A stretch of DNA of 64,000 nucleotides from Actinomycetota bacterium (GTDB taxonomy: Bacteria > Actinomycetota > Actinomycetes > Mycobacteriales > Micromonosporaceae), in contig VAWN01000036.1 of the NCBI GenBank assembly GCA_005885555.1, positions 21,578 to 85,577 on the forward strand, given 5' to 3'. Below the pieces are notes generated by a model, which ran no database searches, was not told where the DNA came from, and worked only from the letters and a program-made list of their open reading frames with translations. The translations under genes and the position numbers were made by a program. Shown here one piece after another: positions 16,205 to 25,834 of this stretch. Each line of letters begins with the position of its first letter. Position 1 is the first letter of the stretch.

Positions 16205-17323
16205 ATGTTCACCGTAGGCGTCGAGGAGGAGTTCCTGCTGTTCGATCCCGGCGGACAGGTCGCCCCGGTGGCGGCCGAGGTGGTGCGCCGCGGCGAGGGG
16301 CGGGTCGAGCCGCGGTTCATGGCGTACCAGGTCGGCACGTCGACCCGCCCGTGCGCGCGCCTCGCCGAGCTGCGCGCCGAGCTGGTCCGGCAGCGCACGC
16401 TGGCCCGGGAGGCCGCGGAGCAGGCCGGCGCGCGGCTGGTGTCGGTCGGGCTGCCGCCGTTCCGGACCGGGCCGGCCCGGCAGGTGCGTGCCGACCGGCG
16501 CTGCCTGGAGCTGGCCCGGCGGTTTCCCGGCGCCGCCGACGCCGGAGGGGCCTGTGCCTGCCGGGTCCACGTCGCGATCCCCGATCCGCAGCTGCGCATC
16601 CAGGTGCTCGCCCGGATCCGCTCGTGGCTGGCCACCCTGCTGGTGCTGTCGGTGAACTCGCCGATCTGCGACGGCGTCGACACCGGCTGGCACAGCCACC
16701 GGTACCGCAGCCAGCTGCACTGGCCGACGTTCCGGCCACCGGCCGCGTGGACCCGCCCGGAGCGGTACGAGCAGGCGGTGCGCTCGCTGGTCAGGTGCGG
16801 GGCGGCGCTCGACCGGGCCGGGGTGTACCTGCTGGCCCGGCTGCCGGCGCGGTACCCGACGATCGAGGTGCGCGTCGCCGACGCCGCGCTGACCGTCGAC
16901 GACGCGCTCCTGCTCGCCGCCTCGGTACGCGCGCTGGCGTGGGCGCTGGCCGACGACGCGCTGCGCGGCCGGCCGATCACGCCCGCCTCGCACGCCCGGA
17001 TCCGGGCCGGTCTGCTGAGCGCGGCCCAGCACGGCGCGTACCCGCCCAACCAGCGTCGGCGCGACGGCGGGATGCCGTCGCTCACCGCGACGCACAGCCG
17101 GTTGCTGGCCAAGATCTGGCCGGCGCTGGAGGAGTTCGGCGACGTCGCCGAGGTCACCAGCGGGCTCATCCGGCTCAGCCGGCGCGGTACCGGCGCCGAC
17201 CGGCAGCGCGCGATGTGGGCGCGCGCCGCGGATCCGGCCGGGTTCGTCGGGCTGCTCGCCGATGCCGTGGTACCGCAGCGGCAGCCCGCCTACACCGCCC
17301 GGCGCGACGGTCGCGTCGGATAG
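16205..17323 (+). CDS. YbdK-type carboxylate-amine ligase (GCS2 family)
   Basis: 372 aa, ATG preceded by GAGGAG. The N-terminal VGVEEEFLLFDP is the ATP/metal-binding signature of the GCS2/YbdK group. PTIEVRVADAALTVDDALLLAA and YPPNQRRRDG are further family positions. YbdK has weak glutamate-cysteine ligase activity in E. coli; many actinobacterial homologues are uncharacterised ligases, so the substrate is uncertain. The 3' end overlaps the convergent regulator gene by 34 nt. Confidence 0.82.
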   Translation: MFTVGVEEEFLLFDPGGQVAPVAAEVVRRGEGRVEPRFMAYQVGTSTRPCARLAELRAELVRQRTLAREAAEQAGARLVSVGLPPFRTGPARQVRADRRCLELARRFPGAADAGGACACRVHVAIPDPQLRIQVLARIRSWLATLLVLSVNSPICDGVDTGWHSHRYRSQLHWPTFRPPAAWTRPERYEQAVRSLVRCGAALDRAGVYLLARLPARYPTIEVRVADAALTVDDALLLAASVRALAWALADDALRGRPITPASHARIRAGLLSAAQHGAYPPNQRRRDGGMPSLTATHSRLLAKIWPALEEFGDVAEVTSGLIRLSRRGTGADRQRAMWARAADPAGFVGLLADAVVPQRQPAYTARRDGRVG

Positions 17324-19854
17324 TCCACCAGGCTCAGCTCGCGGGCCCGCCGCGCGGTCGCGCTGCGCCGGTGGGTACCCAGCTTGCGGTAGATGTTCTT
17401 CAGGTGCGTCTTGATGGTGTTGGTGGACAGCCGCAGCTCGCGGGCAATGTCCTCTGTGGACAGTCCCTGGGTCAGTGTCTGCAGCACCTCCAGCTCCCGT
17501 TCGGTCAGCCGTTCGGCGGCCACGCCGTCGGGCCGGTCCGGCGCGGCGGGCGCGGACAGCCAGGGGTGCATGGCGGCGATGTCCGGGCGTTGCTGCATCA
17601 GCTGGCGCAGCCACGGGCCGGCGTCGGCGAACCCGCGCCGCCGGTGCTCCGGCCGGGCGCAGTCCAGTGCCTCGCGGACCGCCCGTTCCGCGCCGTCCGG
17701 GTCGCCGGCGGTCATCGCGAGCCGGGCACGTACCAGGGCGGCCGCCTCCGGTACCGCGGCCGCGGCACCGGACGGCAGCTCGTCGAGCAGTTTTCGGCTG
17801 GTGGCCGGATCGCCCTGTACCGCATGCAGCTTCGCCAGCGCGACGGTGCGCTCGGGGCTGTCCGGCAACGGATCCAGGCACTGGCGCGCCGATTCGACGT
17901 CGGCCCGCGACAGGTGGATCTCCGCGGCCAGGATCTCGATCCGCCCGCTCACCTGGGCCGGGGCGCCCCAGCGGCGGGCGCCGTCGCGGGCGGTACCCAC
18001 GGCCGCGAGCGCGGTCGGCGCATCCTGTTGCGCGTGGGCGAGGCCGGCCGCGAGGAGCGCGATGGCGGTCGCGGTACCCGGGTCGTACCGGGCACCGGTG
18101 GCCGCCCGCGCCAGCCACAGCTCGTCACGGGCGGCGGGCAGGTCGTCGCGCAGCAGCGCCACCTGGCCGAGCGCGGCGCTCGCGGCCCCGGTACGGTCGC
18201 CCACCGGCAGGCCGGCCCGGTCGGCGACCGCGGCGGCCTCCCGGGCGTACCCCTCGGCCCGGCGCAACCGGCCCCCGGCCGCCTCGATCAGGGCGAGCTG
18301 GCCGAGCGCCGCGTGCGCGGGGTACCCGCCGTCCGGGTCGGCGGCCACCCGGGCGAGCGTGGTCCGCGCGTCGCCCGGCCGCCCGGCCCAGCCCTGTGCC
18401 GCGCCGAGACCGGCCTGGATGAACGCGTGCGTCGCGAGATGGTCGGTCACCGGCGTGCCGGCGAGCACCCGGTCGGCGGTGGCGGCTTCCCGGTCGGCCC
18501 CGTCGGCGTCGCCGGCCAGCCGGCACAGGTCGACCGCCACGGCGGCCTGCGCCAGGCGCACGTCCCGGGCCCGGCTGCCGTATCCGCGGGCCCGGTCCAG
18601 CTCGGGCCGGGCCGCCGCGGGGTCGCCTTGGGCCAGGGCGAGCACCGCCCGCAGCAGCGCGGCCGCCGCGCCCGGATGCTCGCGGGGCAGCGCGGCGAAC
18701 AGCGCGCGTACCGGGCCGGCGTCCGGCGCGGTGAGCAGCCAGGGGATACCCAGCCCGGCGATCGCGCGCGCGGCCGCCCGGTCCCAGTCGGCGACGTGGG
18801 CGAGGTGGTGCAGCGCCTGCGGAACCTGGCCGTGCTCGTCGTACCAGCCGGCCGCGTACCGGTGCAGCCGGGGCAGCAGCTCGGGGAACCGGGTCGCCGT
18901 CTCGTCCTGCAGGGCGGCCCGGAACAGCGGGCGGTACCGGTACCGGCAGTCGTCGACGAGCTGCACGAAGGCGTGTTCCCGGACGAGGTCGTCGAGGATC
19001 GCCCGGCCGTCGTACCGTCCGGTGAGCCGGTCGGCCAGCGCCGGTACCACGTCGTCGAGGATGCAGGTGCGCAGCAGCAGGCTCTGCGACCGGGCCGGCT
19101 GCCGGTGCAGCACCTCGGCGCGCAGGTAGTCGCGCACCGCCCGGCGCCCGACGGCCCGGGTGTCGCCGGCCCGCGCGGCGGCCGCGTGCAGGCACACGGC
19201 GGTCATCCAGCCCTCGGTCTCGTCGTGCAGGCCGGCCACGTCCGCGTCGCCGGACCGCACGCCGTACCGGTCGAGGAGCGCCGCGGTCTCGTCCGGTTGC
19301 AGGGCCAGCGCCGCGGTACCGACCTCGGTCAGCTCGCCGGTCAGCCGGTACAGGTGCGGCGGCAGGATCCGCGCCCGCCGGCCGACGGCGACCAGCCGCA
19401 GCCCCGGCGTCGAGTACCGCAGGAACACCTGGAAGTCGGCGACGACGATCGGGTGGGTGATGACCTCCGTGCCGTCCAGCACCAGCACGGCGGGATCGGG
19501 CAGCGCGGCCACCGCCCCGGCCAGGGACAGCAGGAACCGCCGGTCCAGCAGCCGCGCGCGGACCGGTACCCCGGGCGGTGTCCAGCCGGGCAGGCAGCCG
19601 CGCAGCGCGTCGAGGATCCGCGGCCAGAACGCGGCCGGGTGGTTGTCGCCGGGATCGAGGCTCAACCAGGCGACCGGGCCGCCCGGGTCGCGCTCGCGCA
19701 GCCAGGACGCCGCGAGCACGGTCTTGCCGTACCCGGCCGGCCCGACGATCGCGGTCAGCGGCCCGCGGTGCCCGGCGTCGAGAAGCTCATGGAGCCGGGG
19801 CCGCCGCAGGTGTACCGGCGGGACGGGCGGTATGGCCAGCTTGACCGGCAGCAC
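17290..19854 (-). CDS. LuxR/STAND transcriptional regulator, MalT-like (1)
   Basis: 854 aa from GTG 19854. N-terminal P-loop NTPase with Walker A GPAGYGKT near residue 38 and hydrophobic strand VLVLDG as Walker B. A middle winged-helix part is followed by a long Ala/Arg-rich superhelical repeat region (about 350-760). The C-terminal LuxR helix-turn-helix (LTERELEVLQTLTQGLSTEDIARELRLS; TNTIKTHLKNIYRKLG) lies at about 780-835. The architecture matches E. coli MalT: ligand- and ATP-dependent activators that oligomerise on DNA. Related proteins are encoded at 21667 and 31745. Confidence 0.88.
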   Translation of the reverse strand: MLPVKLAIPPVPPVHLRRPRLHELLDAGHRGPLTAIVGPAGYGKTVLAASWLRERDPGGPVAWLSLDPGDNHPAAFWPRILDALRGCLPGWTPPGVPVRARLLDRRFLLSLAGAVAALPDPAVLVLDGTEVITHPIVVADFQVFLRYSTPGLRLVAVGRRARILPPHLYRLTGELTEVGTAALALQPDETAALLDRYGVRSGDADVAGLHDETEGWMTAVCLHAAAARAGDTRAVGRRAVRDYLRAEVLHRQPARSQSLLLRTCILDDVVPALADRLTGRYDGRAILDDLVREHAFVQLVDDCRYRYRPLFRAALQDETATRFPELLPRLHRYAAGWYDEHGQVPQALHHLAHVADWDRAAARAIAGLGIPWLLTAPDAGPVRALFAALPREHPGAAAALLRAVLALAQGDPAAARPELDRARGYGSRARDVRLAQAAVAVDLCRLAGDADGADREAATADRVLAGTPVTDHLATHAFIQAGLGAAQGWAGRPGDARTTLARVAADPDGGYPAHAALGQLALIEAAGGRLRRAEGYAREAAAVADRAGLPVGDRTGAASAALGQVALLRDDLPAARDELWLARAATGARYDPGTATAIALLAAGLAHAQQDAPTALAAVGTARDGARRWGAPAQVSGRIEILAAEIHLSRADVESARQCLDPLPDSPERTVALAKLHAVQGDPATSRKLLDELPSGAAAAVPEAAALVRARLAMTAGDPDGAERAVREALDCARPEHRRRGFADAGPWLRQLMQQRPDIAAMHPWLSAPAAPDRPDGVAAERLTERELEVLQTLTQGLSTEDIARELRLSTNTIKTHLKNIYRKLGTHRRSATARRARELSLVDYPTRPSRRAV

Positions 19855-19867
19855 GCGATCCGGCCCG

Positions 19868-21001
19868 CTAGGTCGAGTACAGCGGGCGCAGCGTGGTGCG
19901 CTCGAAGGCGCGCTTGGCGAACCCTTCGGCGACCGCCCGCCGGTACACCGCCTCGTAGCGGCGCGCCATCAGCTCGGCGCTGAACGCCAGCTGGACGTGT
20001 GCCACGCAGGCCAGCGGGTCCAGCTCGCCGACCCGGTGCAGGGCGTCGGGCAGCTCGGCGGGATCGTCGCAGATCCAGCCGGTCACCCCGTGCCGGACGA
20101 TCTCCGGTACCGCGCCGCGGCGCAGCGCGACCACCGGCCGCCCGGACGCCATCGCCTCGACCATCACCATCCCGAACGGTTCGCGCCACCGGACCGGCAC
20201 GATGACGCAGCGCGCGCGGGCGAGCAGCCGGGCGGTGGTCGGCCGGTCGGCGTTGAGCACCAGTTCCACGTCGTCGTGCAGCAGTGGCCGGACCACCTGT
20301 TCCAGGTACTGCTGCTCGGCCGCCTCGTTGCACTTGCCGGCCAGGACCAGCGGCAGGCCGGCCTTGCGGCACGCCTCGATCGCCAGGTCCGGTCCCTTGT
20401 CCGAGCACATCCGGGCCAGCCACAGCACCGGTCCGCCGGTCGGCGGCGCCGGGGCGAACCGGCCCGGGTCGACCGCGTTATGCACGGTCGCCGCCCAGTG
20501 CAGGTCGGTGCGCGAGCGGCGCTGCGACTCGGAGATGGCCACCGGCCAGACGCAGCCGCCCAGGGCCGCGAAGTAGTCGCCGAGTTCGCCGTCGACCGGG
20601 CCGTGCACGGTGACGACGGTCGGCGTGGCACGGCCGGGTGCGGTCAGCGGGCCGCACGGCGAATGGTCGTGCACCACGTCGAAGTCGCCGTCGGACAAGG
20701 CCTGCTTGACCCGCGCGGCATACAGCGCGGCGGGCATCGCCTCGCCCAGGCGCAGGTACTGCGGCTCCGCGATGAGGCTGACGAACCGGCCGGCGGTACC
20801 GCAGCGCCGCCCGACGCCGAAGACGGTCACGTCGTGCCCGTTGTCGACCAGCTGGTCCACGAGCGTGGCGCAGACCGCCTCGATGCCGCCGTAGCCTTCG
20901 GGTGGCAGCTCGTACCACGGCGGTGCGACGACGGCGATGCGCAGCGGTGTGGTGGCGTGGTGGCGGACGGGTCGGGCTGGGTACACCGCTGTTCCTCTCA
21001 T
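19868..21001 (-). CDS. GT4 family glycosyltransferase
   Basis: 377 aa from ATG 21001, which overlaps the upstream stop (ATGA). N-terminal RIAVVAPPWYELPPEGYGGIE is the Gly-rich acceptor-side loop of GT-B enzymes, and VVHDHSPCGPL and VHNAVDPGRFAP follow. The nucleotide-sugar motif EPFGMVMVEAMASGRPVVA with its two Glu residues (EX7E) lies near residue 290. A cytoplasmic sugar transferase; donor and acceptor unknown. It ends 13 nt before regulator 1. Confidence 0.87.
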   Translation of the reverse strand: MRGTAVYPARPVRHHATTPLRIAVVAPPWYELPPEGYGGIEAVCATLVDQLVDNGHDVTVFGVGRRCGTAGRFVSLIAEPQYLRLGEAMPAALYAARVKQALSDGDFDVVHDHSPCGPLTAPGRATPTVVTVHGPVDGELGDYFAALGGCVWPVAISESQRRSRTDLHWAATVHNAVDPGRFAPAPPTGGPVLWLARMCSDKGPDLAIEACRKAGLPLVLAGKCNEAAEQQYLEQVVRPLLHDDVELVLNADRPTTARLLARARCVIVPVRWREPFGMVMVEAMASGRPVVALRRGAVPEIVRHGVTGWICDDPAELPDALHRVGELDPLACVAHVQLAFSAELMARRYEAVYRRAVAEGFAKRAFERTTLRPLYST

Positions 21002-21432
21002 CCGGGCAGTGCCGAGATCGCGGCGACGAGGTACGGCCCCGCCAGCGCCATCCGGTCCCTGCTGCGGGCGGCCACCTCGACCACCCGCCCGTCGTCGAGC
21101 ACCAGCGTGAGCACCACCGGGTCGCCGCCCAGTCCGCTGACCTCCAGCCGGGAGGTGCGCCGCAGCGCGCGGTCGGTACCGCAGACGGCCAGCGCCACCG
21201 TGTGTGGTACCAGGACGCCCCACTGCACGAGCAGCACATCGTGCACCCACCGGGCGTGGGTGCGGTGGCGCGGCCACGGCGGCAATGTCGCGCCGGGGTC
21301 GCCGGGGAAGCGGCTCTTGCAGCGGAAGGCGTCCGGCGCGCGGGCGAAGCGCAGGCGGGCACCGGTACCCGAGACGAGCGCGCCCAGCAGGACCGCCAGC
21401 GGCAACCAGAGCAGGAAGGACTGCGCGGGCAT
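20998..21432 (-). CDS. Small membrane-anchored protein resembling DUF2550
   Basis: 144 aa from ATG 21432 with GGGAG upstream. The longer frame to 21564 has no ribosome site. One N-terminal helix (FLLWLPLAVLLGALVSG) leads into a soluble part with FRCKSRFPGD, WVHDVLLVQWGVLVPHTVALAV and a beta-rich C-terminus. The layout (helix, FxC, wx-like beta domain) resembles actinobacterial DUF2550 proteins, but I am not certain. Its stop overlaps the glycosyltransferase start (ATGA). Confidence 0.6.
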   Translation of the reverse strand: MPAQSFLLWLPLAVLLGALVSGTGARLRFARAPDAFRCKSRFPGDPGATLPPWPRHRTHARWVHDVLLVQWGVLVPHTVALAVCGTDRALRRTSRLEVSGLGGDPVVLTLVLDDGRVVEVAARSRDRMALAGPYLVAAISALPG

Positions 21433-21494
21433 CGGTGGCTCCCTCGTGCCGGTCGTCGGGACCACATCGTGGCCGACCGGCATACCGGCCAGCG

Positions 21495-21507
21495 TCATCC
21501 GTGATGA
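21495..21507. promoter_or_regulatory. Compressed TCATCC/GATGA repeat between divergent genes
   Basis: TCATCC-GT-GATGA lies 63 nt from the start at 21432 and 160 nt before regulator 2. The spacer is shorter than in other copies, so relation to the same motif is uncertain. The rest of 21433-21666 shows no clear gene. Confidence 0.25.
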
Positions 21508-21666
21508 ATGAAACCGGGACGGCTGAAACCGCCGCAAATCAGATCGCAATCGGTCGAACGCCACGCCATCGACCGGCGATTATCCGATTTGGGTGATGCG
21601 ATCGTTACGCAACCGGGTCAATGCTCGGCGTATCGAGTTCCGTCTCCGCATCGGGGGCCCGCCGTG

Positions 21667-24324
21667 ATGAGCGAACAGACCGTCGAGGCGCCGTTGGACC
21701 TACCGGCCTGCGCCGGGTTTCCACCGCTGCTGGAATTCAAGTTCGCGGTACCGGCGCCGCCGCGCTTCGTCGTCTCCCGGCCCAGGTTGTGGAACCAGCT
21801 GTCGGTGAGCCTGCGCGAACCGGTGGCCGTGGTCACCGGTCCGGCGGGCAGCGGCAAGACCGAGCTGGTCGCCTCGTGGATACGCGCCGGATCGCTCACC
21901 GACACCGTGGTCTGGGTCAACCTTGAGGACGGGGACGGTACCCCGGCGGTGTTCTGGACCTATGTCGTGGAGGGCCTGCGCCGTGCCGGCCTGCCGCTGT
22001 TCCGCGGCGGCCAGCAGGTACCGGCCGGCGAGGTCGACCGCACCTTCCTGGTCCGGCTGGCCGCGGAGCTGGCCAGCCAGGCACAGCCGGTGGTACTGGT
22101 GCTGGACGGCGTGTCCAACCTCATCGACCAGCGCTGGGCCGATGACCTGGACTTCCTCCTGCGGCACGCCGGCCAGCGGCTGCGCCTGGTGTTCATCGGC
22201 CGGTGGGAACCGCCGCTGCCGCTGTACCGGTACCGGCTGGTCGGCCGGCTCGGCGAGGTGCGTGGCGAGGACCTCGCGTTCACCCCCGACGAGACCGCCG
22301 ACCTGCTCGCCGTGCACGGCGTGGAGCTGAGCGAGCGGGCGCTGGCCGGGCTCGTGCGACACACCGAGGGATGGGCCGCGGGCAGCCGGCTGGTGGCGAT
22401 GGCGCTCGCGGGGCACGGCGACACGGACCACGCGGTGGCTGCCATCAGCGGCGACCGGGAGGACATCGCCGGGTACTTCGACGGCGAGGTGCTCGGCACC
22501 CTGCCGGTCGGGGTCCGCGGGTTCATGCTGTGCACCAGCATCCTCGACACGGTCACGGCGGAGCTCGCCGATCTGCTCACCGGGCGCGGCGACGCCCGGC
22601 ACACGCTGGCGGAGCTGGAGCGGGAGAACACGTTCCTGGCGCCGGTGGACAGCCAGCCGGGCGGCTACCGGTACCACCCGCTGCTGCGCGACCTGTTGCG
22701 CGCCCGGCTGGCCGACGAGCAACCGGACCGGGTCGCGCCGCTGCACCGCCGCGCGGCCGACTGGTACGCGGGGCAGGGGCAGACCGCCGCCGCGGTACAC
22801 CACTGCATCGCGGCCGGTGACTGGAGCACCGCGGCGGCGCTGGCCGTGGACGACCTCGCGCTGGGACAACTGGTACTGCCCGGGCCGGCCGGCGGGCTCG
22901 GCGCGATGTTCGACGAGCTGCCCGACGGGCTGGACAGCCCGGACACCGAGGTGGTGGCCGCGGCGCTCGCGCTGCGCCGCACCGAACCGGACCAGTGCGC
23001 CAAGCACCTGGCCCGCTTCGAGGAGCTGCGCGCCGATGCCGACCCGACCGCCGGTACCGCGCTGTCGCTGGCCGCCACGGTGCTGGACGCGCTACTGGCG
23101 CAGGCGTACCACGACGCACCACGGGTACTGCAGTCGGTGCGGGCGGCCGAGGAGCTGCTGGCCCGGGTACCGGCCGACCGCGCCCGGGCGCATCCGGAGC
23201 TGCGGGCGCTGCTGCTCGCCGCGTCGGGTACCGCGCGGAGCTGGACCGGTTCGATCGACGCGGCGGCGACCACGCTGGCCGAGGCCGCCCGGGTCGCCCC
23301 GGCCGGCGCGGCGCAGTACCTGCGGCTGGACTGCCTGCAGCACCTGGCCCTCATCGAGGCGTACCGCGGCCGGCTGCGCCGGGCCGGTCAGCTGGCCGGC
23401 CAGGCCCTCACGTTGGCGCACGAGTGCGGGCCGGCCGACGGGCAGCGCGAGGCGGGCGCCCACGTGGTGCTCGCGTGGGTCGCGACCGAGCAGTACGACC
23501 TGGACACCGCGTGGCGGCAGGTACGCACCGCCGAGCCGATGTGTGCCGCGGACCGCACGGGGCTGCCCGCGCTCGCGCTCGCGGTCGTGAAGTCGCGGCT
23601 GCTGCGCGCCCGCGGCGAGTTCCGCGGCGCCCTCGACGTGCTGCGCACCGCGGCCACCGCGGCCGGCCGCGGCCCGGGGTGGCTGCGCCGGGAGCTGGCC
23701 CTGAGCCGGACCCGGCTGCTGCTGGCCGCCGGCCGGCTCGACGACGCCGTCGCACTGCTGGGCGAGCTGGACGAACCGCGGCGCCCGGACGCGGTCGTGG
23801 TGCACGCCGCGGCCCGGCTCACCGCCGGGGACCGGGACGGCGCGCGGCTGGCCGTCACCCCGGTCACCGAGGCGCCGGGGCCGGACGCGCCGGCCGCGGT
23901 CGAGGCGTGGCTGCTGCTGGCGACCGTGGCGGCCGACCGCGGTGAGGTCGGCCGGGCCCGCCAGTCGCTGGCCCGGGCGCTGCGCCTGGCCGGGCCGGAA
24001 GGGCAGCGGCGCTGCTTCCACGAGGTCGGCGCGCGGCTGCGCCAGCTGATGCGCGACGACGGGGACCTCGCGGTACCGGCCGGGGCCGGCCACGGCGACG
24101 CCCACCCGGAGACCGGCGAGCCGGTCATCGTCGACGCGCTGAGCAAGCGTGAGATGGAGGTACTGCGGTACGTCGCCGCGATGCTGCCGACCGAGGAGAT
24201 CGCCGCGCGGATGTACGTGTCGGTCAACACCGTGAAGACCCACGTGCGCAGCATCCTGCGCAAGCTGTCCGCGTCACGGCGCAACGAGGCGGTCCGCCGG
24301 GCCCGCTCGCTCGGCCTGCTGTGA
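21667..24324 (+). CDS. LuxR/STAND transcriptional regulator, MalT-like (2)
   Basis: 885 aa from ATG 21667; the upstream in-frame extension is not coding-like. Walker A GPAGSGKT is near residue 58, PVVLVLDGVSNL is the Walker B strand and HTEGWAAGSRLVAMAL is a typical MalT-group helix. A long alpha-helical repeat region and a C-terminal LuxR helix-turn-helix follow (LSKREMEVLRYVAAMLPTEE; SVNTVKTHVRSILRKL). Predicted ATP-dependent activator. It is followed 13 nt later by the DUF2252 gene on the same strand. Confidence 0.88.
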   Translation: MSEQTVEAPLDLPACAGFPPLLEFKFAVPAPPRFVVSRPRLWNQLSVSLREPVAVVTGPAGSGKTELVASWIRAGSLTDTVVWVNLEDGDGTPAVFWTYVVEGLRRAGLPLFRGGQQVPAGEVDRTFLVRLAAELASQAQPVVLVLDGVSNLIDQRWADDLDFLLRHAGQRLRLVFIGRWEPPLPLYRYRLVGRLGEVRGEDLAFTPDETADLLAVHGVELSERALAGLVRHTEGWAAGSRLVAMALAGHGDTDHAVAAISGDREDIAGYFDGEVLGTLPVGVRGFMLCTSILDTVTAELADLLTGRGDARHTLAELERENTFLAPVDSQPGGYRYHPLLRDLLRARLADEQPDRVAPLHRRAADWYAGQGQTAAAVHHCIAAGDWSTAAALAVDDLALGQLVLPGPAGGLGAMFDELPDGLDSPDTEVVAAALALRRTEPDQCAKHLARFEELRADADPTAGTALSLAATVLDALLAQAYHDAPRVLQSVRAAEELLARVPADRARAHPELRALLLAASGTARSWTGSIDAAATTLAEAARVAPAGAAQYLRLDCLQHLALIEAYRGRLRRAGQLAGQALTLAHECGPADGQREAGAHVVLAWVATEQYDLDTAWRQVRTAEPMCAADRTGLPALALAVVKSRLLRARGEFRGALDVLRTAATAAGRGPGWLRRELALSRTRLLLAAGRLDDAVALLGELDEPRRPDAVVVHAAARLTAGDRDGARLAVTPVTEAPGPDAPAAVEAWLLLATVAADRGEVGRARQSLARALRLAGPEGQRRCFHEVGARLRQLMRDDGDLAVPAGAGHGDAHPETGEPVIVDALSKREMEVLRYVAAMLPTEEIAARMYVSVNTVKTHVRSILRKLSASRRNEAVRRARSLGLL

Positions 24325-24337
24325 AGGTGGTACCCAG

Positions 24338-25777
24338 GTGATCGCCCAACTGCTCGCGCCGCCGGTACCGGCCAGGGCGCGCCGCGACCCCGCGGCCCGT
24401 GCCGCCGCCGGCCGGGCGGCCCGCACCCGCGCGCCACTGGACAGCCATGCCGAGCTGCCCACCGCGCCGGACCGGCCGGACCCGGTGGCCGTTCTGACCG
24501 CGCAGGAGGCCACCCGGGTACCCGAGCTGATCCCGATCCGGCACGGCCGCATGCTGCTGTCCCCGTTCACGTTCCTGCGCGGCGCGGCCGCGGTGATGGC
24601 CGCCGACCTCGCCGCCACCCCGACCTCGGGACTGGTGACCCAGCTGTGCGGCGATGCGCACCTGTCGAATTTCGGCGCGTTCGCCTCACCGGAGCGGCGC
24701 CTGATGTTCGACGTCAACGACTTCGACGAGACCCACCCGGGACCGTGGGAGTGGGACGTCAAGCGGCTGGCGGCGAGCCTGTCGGTCGCCGGGCGGGACA
24801 ACGGCTTCGGTCGCAAGGCGCGCGCCGACATCGTCCGCACCGCCGTCGGCCGGTACCGGCAGGCGATGAGCCAGTTCGCCGGCATGCGCGACCTCGACGT
24901 GTGGTACGCCCGGGCGGACCTGGACGAGCTGGGCCCGCAACTGGCGGTGCAGCTGGACAAGGCGCGGCGCAAGCGGTGGACCAAGGCACAGGCGCGGGCG
25001 CGTACCCACGACAGCCTGCAGGCGATGGGCAAGCTCACCTCGGTGGTGGACGGGCACCGCCGCATCATCGGCGACCCGCCCCTCGTGGTACCGCTCGAAC
25101 AGGCGCTGCCGAACGCCGACCGGGACCGGATCGAGGTGGAGATCCGGCGGCTGCTCGCCGGGTACCGGCGCACCCTGCAGCCCGACCGGCGGCACCTGCT
25201 CGGCGGGTACGAGTTCGTCGACATGGCCCGCAAGGTCGTCGGGGTGGGCAGCGTGGGTACCCGCAGCTGGGTACTGCTGCTCACCGGGCGCGACGACAGC
25301 GACCCGCTACTGCTGCAGGCGAAGGAGGCGGAGCGTTCGGTGCTCGCCGACCACGTCACCGACCCGGGCGCGCGCAACCGGTACCGCAGCGAGGGCCAGC
25401 GGGTGGTGCACGGGCAGCGGCTCATGCAGGCGGCCAGCGACATCTTCCTCGGCTGGGAGACGGTCGAGGGCACCGACGGCCGCCGGCGCGACTACTACTT
25501 CCGGCAGCTGCGCGACTGGAAGGGCTCGGCGATCGTCGAGGAGATGGATCCCGTCGGGATGCGCATGTACGGCGCGATCTGCGGGTGGACCCTCGCCCGT
25601 GCACACGCCCGGTCCGGCGACCGGATCGCCATTGCCGGGTACCTCGGTGAGGACGACACGTTCGACCGCGCGCTGGCCGAGTTCGGCGAGCGGTACGCCG
25701 ACCGGACCGAGACCGACTTCGCCGCGCTGGCGCAGGCCGTGCGGACCGGACGGATCACGGCGCAGACCGGCATCTGA
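24338..25777 (+). CDS. DUF2252 family protein
   Basis: 479 aa from GTG 24338 (AAGGTGG upstream). Typical DUF2252 landmarks are RMLLSPFTFLRGAA, CGDAHLSNFGAFASPERRLMFDVNDFDET and WDVKRLAASL. The C-terminal YYFRQLRDWKGSA and GWTLARAHARSGD also fit. The HLSNFG and D-x-N-D-F-D-E elements suggest a kinase-like fold, but no reaction is established for the family. Likely cotranscribed with regulator 2. Confidence 0.85.
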   Translation: MIAQLLAPPVPARARRDPAARAAAGRAARTRAPLDSHAELPTAPDRPDPVAVLTAQEATRVPELIPIRHGRMLLSPFTFLRGAAAVMAADLAATPTSGLVTQLCGDAHLSNFGAFASPERRLMFDVNDFDETHPGPWEWDVKRLAASLSVAGRDNGFGRKARADIVRTAVGRYRQAMSQFAGMRDLDVWYARADLDELGPQLAVQLDKARRKRWTKAQARARTHDSLQAMGKLTSVVDGHRRIIGDPPLVVPLEQALPNADRDRIEVEIRRLLAGYRRTLQPDRRHLLGGYEFVDMARKVVGVGSVGTRSWVLLLTGRDDSDPLLLQAKEAERSVLADHVTDPGARNRYRSEGQRVVHGQRLMQAASDIFLGWETVEGTDGRRRDYYFRQLRDWKGSAIVEEMDPVGMRMYGAICGWTLARAHARSGDRIAIAGYLGEDDTFDRALAEFGERYADRTETDFAALAQAVRTGRITAQTGI

Positions 25778-25782
25778 GCCCT

Positions 25783-25799
25783 TCATCCTGCGCGGATGA
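25783..25799. promoter_or_regulatory. TCATCC-N5-GGATGA inverted repeat before the arginine deiminase operon
   Basis: TCATCC-TGCGC-GGATGA, perfect arms, ending 35 nt before the ATG at 25835. Confidence 0.58.
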
Positions 25800-25834
25800 T
25801 GGCGTACGGCGGCGTACCCGACAGTCTCGTGGAC